DNA of 40,467 nucleotides from a virus, in IMG/VR virus record IMGVR_UViG_3300006920_000091, positions 1 to 40,467 of that record; one strand, 5' to 3'. Positions within the stretch are counted from its first letter, which is position 1; each line of letters opens with the position of its first letter. The position numbers and the translations under genes are program-made. Shown here one piece after another: positions 33,693 through 40,012 of the stretch. The notes under the pieces were generated by a model. The model did no database searches and was not told the origin of the DNA. It saw nothing but the letters and a program-made list of their open reading frames with translations.

Positions 33693-35324
33693 TCAAACAA
33701 TATATGAAGATAATGCGGATGGCTGTTCGCCCAACTCGTCATCCTCGAATAAGGAGGGGCCACTGTTTTGGCCCGAGAGAGGTGGTGCTGCCTGTTCACT
33801 TGGTTTCCAAGCGTTTAGATACATTAACATAGAAATCGTATCTAAGCAGTCATCTTTACCTTTAAGACCATTTTTTGTTGCAAGTCTTATCTGTCCGTAA
33901 AAATGAGCCATGATTTTGGAAGTTTCCCATTCCTCTGGGAAATACATCTTGCCGGCCTTGAAAAGAGGCACGATCAAATTGAACCTAGTCAGCTTATTTG
34001 TGATCGGACGAATGCCTGGAGATCCTGACTTCTCGGAGGATGCGAAGTTGAACCAGATGTTTCTGGTCATCATCTCGCTCTGGATCCACTTGATGAATGC
34101 CAACTGTTGTCCGGAGATTTCTATACCAACAGACTGCGGCCTGTATTTCTGAACCATGGTGAAGAGCGTATTGATGGTCTTGTCCATCGTCTGACGCTCA
34201 CACTCTCCATCTACCCAGAACCAGTCACCATTGGAGTTGTGAGCCCACACAGAGATCACCGAGAAGTCGGCTGTCTGTTTGTCTGAAGTGGCAAAGTCAG
34301 TGGTGATATAGAAGTTGTATTGGCTCTGCTTCTCGAGCAGTTGGATCCGGGAGTACCTTTTGATCTCCCCATCCTGGACCAGTCGTTCTTCTTCCGATGA
34401 AATACGAAGCATCAACTCCTGCATGAAGCCTTCGACTTTACCGGTGAGGACCGCGTCCTCATATTGAGACATGATGAACTCGTAGGTGAACCTATCTTCC
34501 CAGGCGCCCACGAACTCCTCTTTGGAACAAGGGAACCTCTCACACACAGGCCAGACATTGACGTCCCAGGCACCGGATTCGACTGCCTCAATCATGATGT
34601 CTTCGGTGTTGAAGGGTGTACCGTTGAACACGATCTTGCGACGAGTTGGATCGAGCGCGTAGTTGATACCTTTGTAGACAGTGTCCTTGATGGCTTGCAT
34701 GGAGACCTTGGACTTGGCGTCATCGTCAGATACCAAGTCATCGAGCACAGCCAGAGGTGGGCGCTTACCAAAGATCTTGGTACCGCGGATACCAGTTTTT
34801 GCCCCGAACATCTTCACACCAAGCTTGTGGCCATCCTTGTTTGTGAACTCCAGATAACCGTCGGTGAAGTGTGATTCTGGGAGCCATTCTTTCAGGAAAT
34901 CGCTATTCTCATAGCGATACTGAATGTTCTTTCGTGCTGATTTGACACCATTCTCCATGGAGTCAGACACGTAGATCATACCAGAAAGCTCACCGAATCC
35001 AGGGAGATACCCGAACACAGCGATGAACAGAACCAGATACTCAAAAAACAATGTGGTCTTGGCTGCCCCACGAAAACACAAATTGGCAATGTTTGATGAA
35101 GAGCTGCTCAACTTGTCGAGCATCTTCAGATGCACCGGTGGTGTCTTGTGACTCTCGCCTTCTGCTCCGTTCACCAGCTTGATGAAGTTCATGTAGACGA
35201 GCGCGAACTCTGAAGGGACATAACTGTTGTCGTTCAAGCTCCTGTAATCGACTGAGTCCAGCCACTGATCCAGGGTCTTCTTGACAATGAGTCGATTGGT
35301 GACGCTGCTGATAATCTCAGACAT
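33693..35324 (-). CDS. Terminase large subunit (N4 gp68-like)
   Basis: 543 aa. ATPase domain: Walker A-like RGAAKTT at residues 85-91 (K89), Walker B LAVLDD at 191-196. Nuclease domain (RNase H fold): TTDFA with D343, GIEIS with E402, and a late KDDCLD acidic motif near residue 500. It packages DNA through the portal and cuts the concatemer at genome ends. It overlaps the gp69-like gene by 8 bp (ATGTCTGA), so translation is coupled. Length matches N4 gp68. All core residues are intact. Confidence 0.95.
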   Translation of the reverse strand: MSEIISSVTNRLIVKKTLDQWLDSVDYRSLNDNSYVPSEFALVYMNFIKLVNGAEGESHKTPPVHLKMLDKLSSSSSNIANLCFRGAAKTTLFFEYLVLFIAVFGYLPGFGELSGMIYVSDSMENGVKSARKNIQYRYENSDFLKEWLPESHFTDGYLEFTNKDGHKLGVKMFGAKTGIRGTKIFGKRPPLAVLDDLVSDDDAKSKVSMQAIKDTVYKGINYALDPTRRKIVFNGTPFNTEDIMIEAVESGAWDVNVWPVCERFPCSKEEFVGAWEDRFTYEFIMSQYEDAVLTGKVEGFMQELMLRISSEEERLVQDGEIKRYSRIQLLEKQSQYNFYITTDFATSDKQTADFSVISVWAHNSNGDWFWVDGECERQTMDKTINTLFTMVQKYRPQSVGIEISGQQLAFIKWIQSEMMTRNIWFNFASSEKSGSPGIRPITNKLTRFNLIVPLFKAGKMYFPEEWETSKIMAHFYGQIRLATKNGLKGKDDCLDTISMLMYLNAWKPSEQAAPPLSGQNSGPSLFEDDELGEQPSALSSYIV

Positions 35325-36141
35325 CTGTCACTTCCGATCGGGAAGATTCTTCTTCTTCAGGTGGTTTATTTACCAACCGGGAAGCTGCCACATCGATCGT
35401 CTTCATCTCTCCGCGTTCGATCAGGTCTCGCTGTTGGGTTGCCAACTGTCCGAGCATATCTCTCATCTCTTTCATACCGGACGATTCAGCCTGGTTGAGG
35501 TTGATCTGGAAATCACCCTTGGTGTCTGGCTTCTTGAGATGGTTCAGGATCGAGTTGGCTGCATCAGTACGAACTTTCTCTGAGAAAGCCGTCATCATCA
35601 GATCGGCCTGCACATTGATGGCTTTCTGGAACACATCTTGATTCAGGACCCAGGTTGGAACCAGGGACTGCTCCATGATCAGGTTGACGAGCTTGCCTCT
35701 GTGGAATGCGCTCACATATGCAGAGATATCTTTCTTGGTGGCGTTCTTTGCCAACAGGTTTGAATATCTGGTAGGAAACGTCCGGGCGTAAGCGTCTTCG
35801 TTGGTATAGCCCATCAGCTTGTATGAAACGTAAGCTACCGCGTGGATGTAATCCTCTGTCTTGAATTTGCCTTCTTTCAAAATTGCTGAGTAGCCAATGA
35901 AATTATCCCTGATGTGCTCAGCGACGATCGGGTCAGCAGAGATGTTATTCAGGGTGTCCGCCATCGTCTGGGTGACTGAAGCTCTCAGGTGTGCCGGCAA
36001 CGCTTTCTTCACGTCATCCTGAGTCAATGGAACCAGTGGAACCAAGGCAGATGCGTTCGCAGGCGTAGGTTGAGGTGTTGGTGATGGACTTTGGGAAGGT
36101 GCGTTGAGCGGAGTATTATTAAAAAGAGATGGCGTACTCAT
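35317..36141 (-). CDS. gp69-like protein, possible terminase partner
   Basis: 274 aa from ATG 36141 (AAGGGA upstream; a longer TTG frame exists from 36159). N-terminal 45 residues are P/S/N/T-rich and disordered. The remainder is helical, with LPAHLRASVTQTMADTLN and DEYARTFPTRYSNLLAKNATKKDISAYVSAFHRGKLV-like character, suggestive of a DNA-binding helical domain in the middle, and an E/S-rich C-terminus. Immediately upstream of TerL with an 8-bp overlap, as N4 gp69. A small-terminase-like role is plausible from position but not shown by motif. Confidence 0.7.
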   Translation of the reverse strand: MSTPSLFNNTPLNAPSQSPSPTPQPTPANASALVPLVPLTQDDVKKALPAHLRASVTQTMADTLNNISADPIVAEHIRDNFIGYSAILKEGKFKTEDYIHAVAYVSYKLMGYTNEDAYARTFPTRYSNLLAKNATKKDISAYVSAFHRGKLVNLIMEQSLVPTWVLNQDVFQKAINVQADLMMTAFSEKVRTDAANSILNHLKKPDTKGDFQINLNQAESSGMKEMRDMLGQLATQQRDLIERGEMKTIDVAASRLVNKPPEEEESSRSEVTDV

Positions 36142-36159
36142 ATTATTCCCTTGCCTCAA

Positions 36160-36240
36160 AGTATTTTTGTGATAATCATTATGTCATATTATATAGAGTG
36201 ATATTAAAAATTGATATTGCAGGATTATTAAACCAAGTTC
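36160..36240 (-). promoter_or_regulatory. AT-rich promoter region of terminase/tail operon
   Basis: Leftward strand: AATAATCC (36229-36222) followed by TGC, and 28 bp further a perfect TATAAT (36193-36188). No good -35 lies 17 bp before it. A strong -10 with a poor -35 would fit an activator-dependent host promoter. Confidence 0.4.
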
Positions 36241-36326
36241 TCTCGCGGTGTTTTGTGGGTTTCCGCCGCTGAGAGATTCGAGAAGCCGGTAGCTCTTTCC
36301 TCCCATGAGCTGCCGGCTTCTTTTTT
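36239..36326 (+). terminator. Rightward-oriented intrinsic terminator plus upstream hairpin
   Basis: 14-15 bp stem (36282-36295 with 36307-36320, one G-U) followed on the plus strand by TTTTTT (36321-36326). Just before it lies a second imperfect stem, TCTCTC-GCGG with CCGC-T-GAGAGA (about 36239-36279). The U-tract is only on the plus strand although both flanking genes run leftward, so it would stop rightward antisense transcription. The stem may also act as a processed hairpin on the leftward transcript. Confidence 0.7.
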
Positions 36327-36336
36327 GACTCACGCA

Positions 36337-36678
36337 CTACTTTGCCACTACTCCGACATGATCCTTGCGCCACTCAACCAACCATTCAGGGGTGGCTGTG
36401 GAGTTGTTCAGGATGCTCTCGGGCTTGTCATCGATCCAGATGTCTGGGGTGAATCCCTCTCCGAAATGCGAGAGGAACCACTTCTTGGCGACACCATTGG
36501 TGTAGATAACCTGGACTTTATTCTCCAGCTCCTGGAGCTTGTCGATGCGGTCCAGCTTTGGATCACGGATCGTGACAATCCGGACATCATGACCAGAGCA
36601 CTCACACATGAAGATGAACTGGTTCCAGAACCAGGGATCCAGGGAGAAAGTTTGATCGTAGTCGAGAGCAATTTTCAT
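36337..36678 (-). CDS. HAD-family phosphatase
   Basis: 113 aa. HAD motif I LDYDQT (nucleophile D6, acid D8), a motif II-like VTIRD with T36, basic KK65-66, and motif IV IDDKPE (D83, D84). It is a compact C0-type HAD without a large cap, common in phages as a nucleotide or nucleic-acid 3'/5' phosphatase. Overlaps the upstream gene by 4 bp (ATGA) and ends the accessory operon before the terminator hairpins. Substrate unknown. Confidence 0.8.
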   Translation of the reverse strand: MKIALDYDQTFSLDPWFWNQFIFMCECSGHDVRIVTIRDPKLDRIDKLQELENKVQVIYTNGVAKKWFLSHFGEGFTPDIWIDDKPESILNNSTATPEWLVEWRKDHVGVVAK

Positions 36679-37355
36679 CTCATACGCTCCCAGATTGAGC
36701 CTTTATCTGAGGGGTAAGGGTCAAGTTCCCATGGGCTTCGCTCACCGGCTTGCGTTGCACTGGCGGCCACCGGCTGCGCCGTGACCTGGCGCACGCGCCG
36801 GTATGCTCGCTCAAACACATCCTTAGGAGACCAGGAGACATAACCAGCATAACCAGGACAGTTGGAAGGGTTTTCAACCCGATCGGTATATTCGACCAGA
36901 TACCCTTCATCAACGCCATTCTCATTGTCAGGAAGACTCCAACCACGCAGGAAATTGTAATTCCTACGGTTCATCGGCTGGGCATTGATAACCTTGGTTC
37001 CAATGTAAGCTTCCCGAGGACCAGAAGGTTTGACCAGGGCTTCAGATACGAGCCTGTCATCACGGTACATTCGAGCCTTGAGTTCAAACCCCATCAGAGG
37101 CCAGATCTGATTAACCGCATCAGCTCGAGACAGACGTTGTCCAAGATCTTCTTGAAAGTTGGATGGATCGGCACAGGCACTCTTACCCACAATGGTGTAG
37201 CCATTATGAAGAGTCATTATGCAGATCGTCAGTGTTCGATCAACAATGAATTTGGTATTCAGGATCGAAGCCTCGATCGATTCCAGGGTGACACGTTCAC
37301 CACCGGTGATTTTGGCTTTCTCGATAAGTTCTTCTTCTGTAACTGAATTTCTCAT
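36675..37355 (-). CDS. Gp49-family phage protein fused to a second phage domain
   Basis: 226 aa. Residues about 18-95 (RVTLESIEASILNTKF, LTICIMTLHNGYTIVGKSACADP, ADAVNQIWPLMGFEL) match the Gp49-like phage family seen in many phages and prophages, function unknown. Residues about 125-190 (MNRRNYNFLRGWSLPDNEN, EGYLVEYTDR, GYVSWSPKDVFERAYR) match another widespread short phage domain. Here both are in one chain. The start overlaps the upstream protease gene by 4 bp, the end overlaps the HAD gene by 4 bp. Confidence 0.75.
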   Translation of the reverse strand: MRNSVTEEELIEKAKITGGERVTLESIEASILNTKFIVDRTLTICIMTLHNGYTIVGKSACADPSNFQEDLGQRLSRADAVNQIWPLMGFELKARMYRDDRLVSEALVKPSGPREAYIGTKVINAQPMNRRNYNFLRGWSLPDNENGVDEGYLVEYTDRVENPSNCPGYAGYVSWSPKDVFERAYRRVRQVTAQPVAASATQAGERSPWELDPYPSDKGSIWERMR

Positions 37356-37975
37356 GCTGTACGTCCCAAAAGTGAGCAGGCAACTGAGCCTGGAACCATA
37401 ATACCGACACCACTCAGAGATGAGCTGTTGTTAATGTGAGTACCCATGATACCAACTGAGATGCCGACAACTTGTCCATTCAGATTGAACACTGGGCCAC
37501 CGCTCATACCTCCAGAGATAGAAGCATCGATTGTCATGGCATTGAGCCAAGGACCGATCGTATGAGGGACCAAATCAGAGACACGTCCCCAAGCTGTGAA
37601 GAACTCTGTGATTCCAGGATTACCTCGCGCATAGATCTCAGTGTCCATCTTTGGAATTACACAAGAGAGATATGCTTCTCTCAGACCTTCGGTGTCGATA
37701 ACACGTACAACTCCAAGATCACGAGCCAGATTGAACCAGAGGACTTCTCCATCCAACACATTCCCACTCTCTGTCTTGATTTTAACTTTACCGTCTGTTG
37801 CTCCACTAATGACGTGAGCCGCGGTAAGGATCAGATTGTTACCGATATAAACACCGGACCCATGACCACCAGTCAATTGCACTTTCACAACTGATGATTT
37901 GTAATCATCTACTACTTCAGACTGGCATCCGAAAAGTGTCAGCGCGGATACCATCATCATCAAAATAATTTTCAT
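37352..37975 (-). CDS. Lipoprotein trypsin-like serine protease
   Basis: 207 aa. Signal MKIILMMMVSALTL and lipobox LFGC (lipid cysteine 17), so it should be exported and lipid-anchored in the envelope. Chymotrypsin/DegP-type catalytic triad: H54 in LTAAHV, D86 in ARDLGVV, S158 in GMSGGPV; the usual glycine-rich GSGVYIG and GQVVGISVGI strands are present. No PDZ domain. RBS AGGAA precedes ATG 37975, 56 bp after the Tad2-like gene. A phage protease sent to the periplasm could cleave envelope or receptor proteins or the phage's own exported products; the role is inference. Confidence 0.88.
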   Translation of the reverse strand: MKIILMMMVSALTLFGCQSEVVDDYKSSVVKVQLTGGHGSGVYIGNNLILTAAHVISGATDGKVKIKTESGNVLDGEVLWFNLARDLGVVRVIDTEGLREAYLSCVIPKMDTEIYARGNPGITEFFTAWGRVSDLVPHTIGPWLNAMTIDASISGGMSGGPVFNLNGQVVGISVGIMGTHINNSSSLSGVGIMVPGSVACSLLGRTA

Positions 37976-38031
37976 AACAAAATATTCCTATGATTAGTGC
38001 TGCGTATATTCAGACCTCTCTGCTTTTCTAA

Positions 38032-38265
38032 TCACACAACTCCCCAGTCATCAGCCAACACATCAGTCTGGGAAGCCAACCACGGAACGAAACTTCCATC
38101 TGCAGTCAGCATCACGATGAACGGAGACAATCCTCCTTCGACCCGATCATCAATAGTGAACATTCCACCATCAGCTTGGATCAACCACATGCCTTTACCG
38201 TTCCAACCATAACGGGAGATTCGATCCCCCTTTTTCAAGTTGGTAAGTGCTTGGGAGAAATTCAT
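38032..38265 (-). CDS. Tad2-like anti-Thoeris protein (DUF2829)
   Basis: 77 aa from ATG 38265, which overlaps the previous stop as TGATG (an in-frame GTG at 38268 is also possible). It has the Tad2/DUF2829 signature: N-terminal NFSQALTNLKKGDRISRYGWNGKGMWL, then C-terminal MLTADGSFVPWLASQTDVLADDW. Characterised Tad2 proteins bind and sequester the cyclic ADP-ribose-type signal of the Thoeris defence system. It is slightly shorter than typical members in the middle loop. Position in a small accessory operon with a protease fits a counter-defence role. Family assignment is from recognised motifs; activity is inferred. Confidence 0.85.
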   Translation of the reverse strand: MNFSQALTNLKKGDRISRYGWNGKGMWLIQADGGMFTIDDRVEGGLSPFIVMLTADGSFVPWLASQTDVLADDWGVV

Positions 38266-38354
38266 CACGAAGCTCCCATCACAACAAAAACTAAATGAAG
38301 AAGACTCACGATAACGAGTAAGCCTCCCGCAGCCATAAGATATTCTGGTCTCAT
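38265..38354 (-). CDS. 29-aa single-span membrane peptide
   Basis: Short ORF, ATG 38354 to TGA 38267-38265. SD AAGGA is 8 nt upstream. Sequence reads MRPEYLMAAGG then LLVIVSLLHLVFVVM, i.e. one membrane segment with almost nothing else. Its stop overlaps the Tad2-like start (TGATG), indicating translational coupling. First gene of the leftward accessory operon. Function unknown. Confidence 0.65.
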   Translation of the reverse strand: MRPEYLMAAGGLLVIVSLLHLVFVVMGAS

Positions 38355-38471
38355 TATATTATCCTTGCATTAAAATTTTGGTTTCTTTAATAATCACCGA
38401 TACGTTTTAGACATTCATTAGGTTAATAAGCAAGGATTATTTTTAATGATAATGTTTTCAGGGATTATCTC
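38355..38471. promoter_or_regulatory. Divergent control region of accessory and rightward genes
   Basis: AT-rich 117 bp between leftward and rightward genes. Leftward strand holds AATAATCC (38441-38434) followed by TTGC, and the plus strand holds AATAATC (38389-38395). The rightward gene has AGGGA about 9 nt before its ATG. Probable back-to-back promoters; exact sites not resolved. Confidence 0.4.
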
Positions 38472-38723
38472 ATGACTGATGACGATCGACAGACTGTCGT
38501 CTGTGAAACCGAACCATGTGAAGCTACCGAGGATGAGACCTATCCAGATCGGTATGTTCTTTTCCCGGATGGTTCATACCTCCCAGTCATCACTCTTTGG
38601 GATAACGACTATGAAGAGGTAGAAAACACCAAGGATGCCTCCATCATTTTGTGTGGCTCCGCGGATCTCGGGTGGTACGAGTTGGACATCGGTAGAGATG
38701 TTGAGACCATCACAGTCCACTAG
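38472..38723 (+). CDS. Small acidic protein, unknown
   Basis: 83 aa, strongly acidic (many D/E), with three cysteines and a PDGSYLPVITLWDNDYEEVENTK stretch. No recognised domain. SD AGGGA upstream of ATG. First rightward gene after the divergent point, then a long non-coding leader. Small acidic early proteins in N4-like phages often act on host processes, but nothing in the sequence shows that here. Confidence 0.6.
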   Translation: MTDDDRQTVVCETEPCEATEDETYPDRYVLFPDGSYLPVITLWDNDYEEVENTKDASIILCGSADLGWYELDIGRDVETITVH

Positions 38724-38744
38724 AGTGTCCACTAAACCCCTGAA

Positions 38745-38784
38745 ACGATAGACAAACTACGATAGTCCAAATCAACGATAGACA
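38745..38784 (+). repeat. Three ACGATAG direct repeats
   Basis: ACGATAGAC at 38745, ACGATAGTC at 38759 and ACGATAGAC at 38775, spaced 14 and 16 bp. Directly upstream of an ACGAT/ATCGT hairpin at 38804-38816, so the ACGAT core occurs four times and once inverted. Confidence 0.6.
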
Positions 38785-38802
38785 CGTCCTATGGTCTTGG
38801 TC

Positions 38803-38817
38803 TACGATGTAATCGTA
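38803..38817. promoter_or_regulatory. Hairpin with 3-nt loop, possible vRNAP promoter
   Basis: TACGAT, loop GTA, ATCGTA. A 6-bp stem with a 3-nt loop is the shape of N4 early promoters read by vRNAP on single-stranded DNA. For rightward use the template-strand loop centre would be A (purine), as in N4. No gene starts soon after it, so confidence is low. Confidence 0.3.
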
Positions 38818-38960
38818 CCTATCCAGTCGACATTCGACCTACCTCTGCCTTCTCTCTTCAAGATAGAGAAAAAGACGGACGGAGGAAGGTATTGTGGAAC
38901 CCAAGAGGGTTACCACCATATTATATTAAAACTAATCCAAATCACATTAACATTGGTTCA

Positions 38961-38986
38961 TTAACTAGATAACATTATCTAGGTAA
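38961..38986. repeat. Near-palindrome, copy 1
   Basis: TTAACTAGATA, spacer ACAT, TATCTAGGTAA. The two 11-nt arms are inverted copies with one A/G mismatch. Identical arms occur at 39616-39649 with a 12-nt spacer. Confidence 0.7.
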
Positions 38987-39196
38987 GTTGAAAATCTATT
39001 ATATAGATAATATTATATTTTATTTTAAGGACGTATATACTTTAATAATAGGCGTTAATAATCCCCATAATATATTGGGTTCGTGGATTTTTGATGTTTA
39101 TGTACGGTGTCAGTTCTTCACACTTGGAGCCCCCGTTAATTAAAACATACCCCCCCGGTACTTCTCCAAGTTCACACTAGCACACCCCACACTCTT

Positions 39197-39211
39197 AGAG
39201 CCTTCGGCTCT
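39197..39211 (+). promoter_or_regulatory. Candidate vRNAP early promoter hairpin
   Basis: AGAGCC, loop TTC, GGCTCT: 6-bp GC-rich stem, 3-nt loop, and template-strand loop GAA with central purine, as in N4 early promoters. The loop centre (39204) would place a start near 39215-39216, 32 bp before the first early-type ATG (39248). A second perfect 8-bp hairpin (39211-39231) follows directly and would lie at the 5' end of the RNA. Confidence 0.5.
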
Positions 39212-39247
39212 TATGGATCATTCATCCATAACCTTGGAGTACATATC

Positions 39248-39574
39248 ATGGCATCAGTTGCTACCACTACATCATCCACCATCGTCGCTCTCTTGAGCAC
39301 AGTAAACTCCACAGCTACATCCGTAGCCAAAGTCATCGACACAGCAGCATCCAGCGTCGACATGCTCGATCGCTACGTACAGCGTGCCAAGAACAATCAG
39401 ATCAAAGCCAACAAGATCGCTGACAAAGACTACGTCACCAATCTCGTATCTGACGCATCAGAAGCACAATCCATGCGAATGGAGCAGCTTGAGCGTAAGC
39501 TCTCGGGTAATGTCAGACTTCAACAACTTTACCTCGAAAACCATGCTGAATACATGGCTCTCCTCGCAGACTAA
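39248..39574 (+). CDS. Early-type small protein, unknown
   Basis: 108 aa. N-terminal ~40 residues are Ser/Thr/Ala/Val-rich (ATTTSSTIVALLST, then TSVAKVIDTAASS); the rest is charged helix with coiled-coil character (MRMEQLERKLSGNVRLQQLYLENHAEY). No signal peptide, no known motif. SD GGAG is 8 nt before ATG. It directly follows the candidate vRNAP promoter and is followed by a UUCG hairpin, so it may be the most abundantly made early protein. Function unknown. Confidence 0.75.
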   Translation: MASVATTTSSTIVALLSTVNSTATSVAKVIDTAASSVDMLDRYVQRAKNNQIKANKIADKDYVTNLVSDASEAQSMRMEQLERKLSGNVRLQQLYLENHAEYMALLAD

Positions 39575-39585
39575 ACACACACTAA

Positions 39586-39607
39586 ACCTCGGGCTTCGGT
39601 CCGAGGT
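39586..39607 (+). terminator. UUCG-tetraloop hairpin after first early gene
   Basis: ACCTCGGGC, loop TTCG, GTCCGAGGT: 9-bp stem with one G-U and the very stable UUCG loop, 12 bp past the stop codon. It lacks a long U-tract (CTCCCC follows). It could be a terminator for vRNAP or a 3'-end stabiliser. Confidence 0.6.
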
Positions 39608-39615
39608 CTCCCCTA

Positions 39616-39649
39616 TTAACTAGATAGTCTTATCAAGTTATCTAGGTAA
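39616..39649. repeat. Near-palindrome, copy 2
   Basis: TTAACTAGATA, 12-nt spacer, TATCTAGGTAA; arms identical to copy 1 at 38961-38986, including the same A/G mismatch. Lies 37 bp before the next early gene. Confidence 0.7.
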
Positions 39650-39686
39650 TCCACCTCATTCATCTCCCACATAAGCGAGACACATC

Positions 39687-39893
39687 ATGGCTACCACCAA
39701 CAAGCGTTCATTCTTCAACTTCTCCATGCACTCTGACTACGTTAGTCACACCAAGACCACAGCAGACGAAGCAATCGGTGACAGTTTGACATTCGACAAG
39801 CTGATGGACCCAGACTTCGACAAGTTCGATGATCTCGATCTCATCAATCATGAAGGTCGGTTCAACTCATTGTTTGGTTCAAGCAATGGATAA
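39687..39893 (+). CDS. Small acidic protein, unknown
   Basis: 68 aa, starts MATTNKRSFFNFS, then strongly acidic (FDKLMDPDFDKFDDLDLIN). No domain recognised. The SD is weak (GCGAG). The next gene's ATG lies inside its last codons. The start MATT resembles that of the 108-aa gene before it, possibly a shared initiation context. Early-type gene. Confidence 0.65.
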   Translation: MATTNKRSFFNFSMHSDYVSHTKTTADEAIGDSLTFDKLMDPDFDKFDDLDLINHEGRFNSLFGSSNG

Positions 39894-40008
39894 AGTTGCA
39901 CAGTTCGTCCTCATCGCAGCCATCACCTCATTGAGCATCTTCTCTATCCTCTGGGTAGCTGAAGGTGCTCTCAAACATCAGACACTCGTGTGTCAGGAAG
40001 GATGCTAA
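39886..40008 (+). CDS. 40-aa membrane peptide
   Basis: ATG 39886 overlaps the end of the previous gene by 8 bp (ATGGATAA). Sequence is one hydrophobic span (FVLIAAITSLSIFSILWVA) then EGALKHQTLVCQEGC. The overlap suggests coupled translation. Likely an inner-membrane peptide; function unknown. A GACAC/GTGTC repeat near 39981-39994 lies within it. Confidence 0.6.
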   Translation: MDKVAQFVLIAAITSLSIFSILWVAEGALKHQTLVCQEGC

Positions 40009-40012
40009 TCCG

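Larger units (their letters stand above)
38724..39247. other. 524-bp non-coding early leader, likely near genome end
   Basis: No convincing gene. It contains: ACGATAG three times (38745, 38759, 38775); two small hairpins with 3-nt loops (38803-38817 and 38826-38838); a TTCTCT/AGAGAA hairpin near 38850-38871; a near-palindrome at 38961-38986 that recurs at 39616; very AT-rich sequence 38995-39065 with AATAATCC at 39057-39064; and an inverted repeat ACTTGGAG/CTCCAAGT (39122-39129 with 39164-39171) flanked by direct TTCACACT. The position, between the right-end leftward genes and the first early genes, corresponds to where N4 termini would meet. Confidence 0.6.

Noticed and set aside
36239-36326. 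Possible tRNA or small structured RNA
   Set aside because: No T-arm consensus or acceptor pairing; the structure is explained by two hairpins and a U-tract.
36179-36373. 64-codon leftward ORF over the terminator region
   Set aside because: Translation of hairpin sequence in a basic low-complexity frame; no start context and no family.
39094-39180. 28-codon ORF in the early leader
   Set aside because: No clear RBS, proline-rich composition and placement over the ACTTGGAG inverted repeat argue for chance.
38721-39247. CRISPR-like array from the ACGATAG repeats
   Set aside because: Repeats are only 7-9 nt with 7-9 nt spacers and just three copies.
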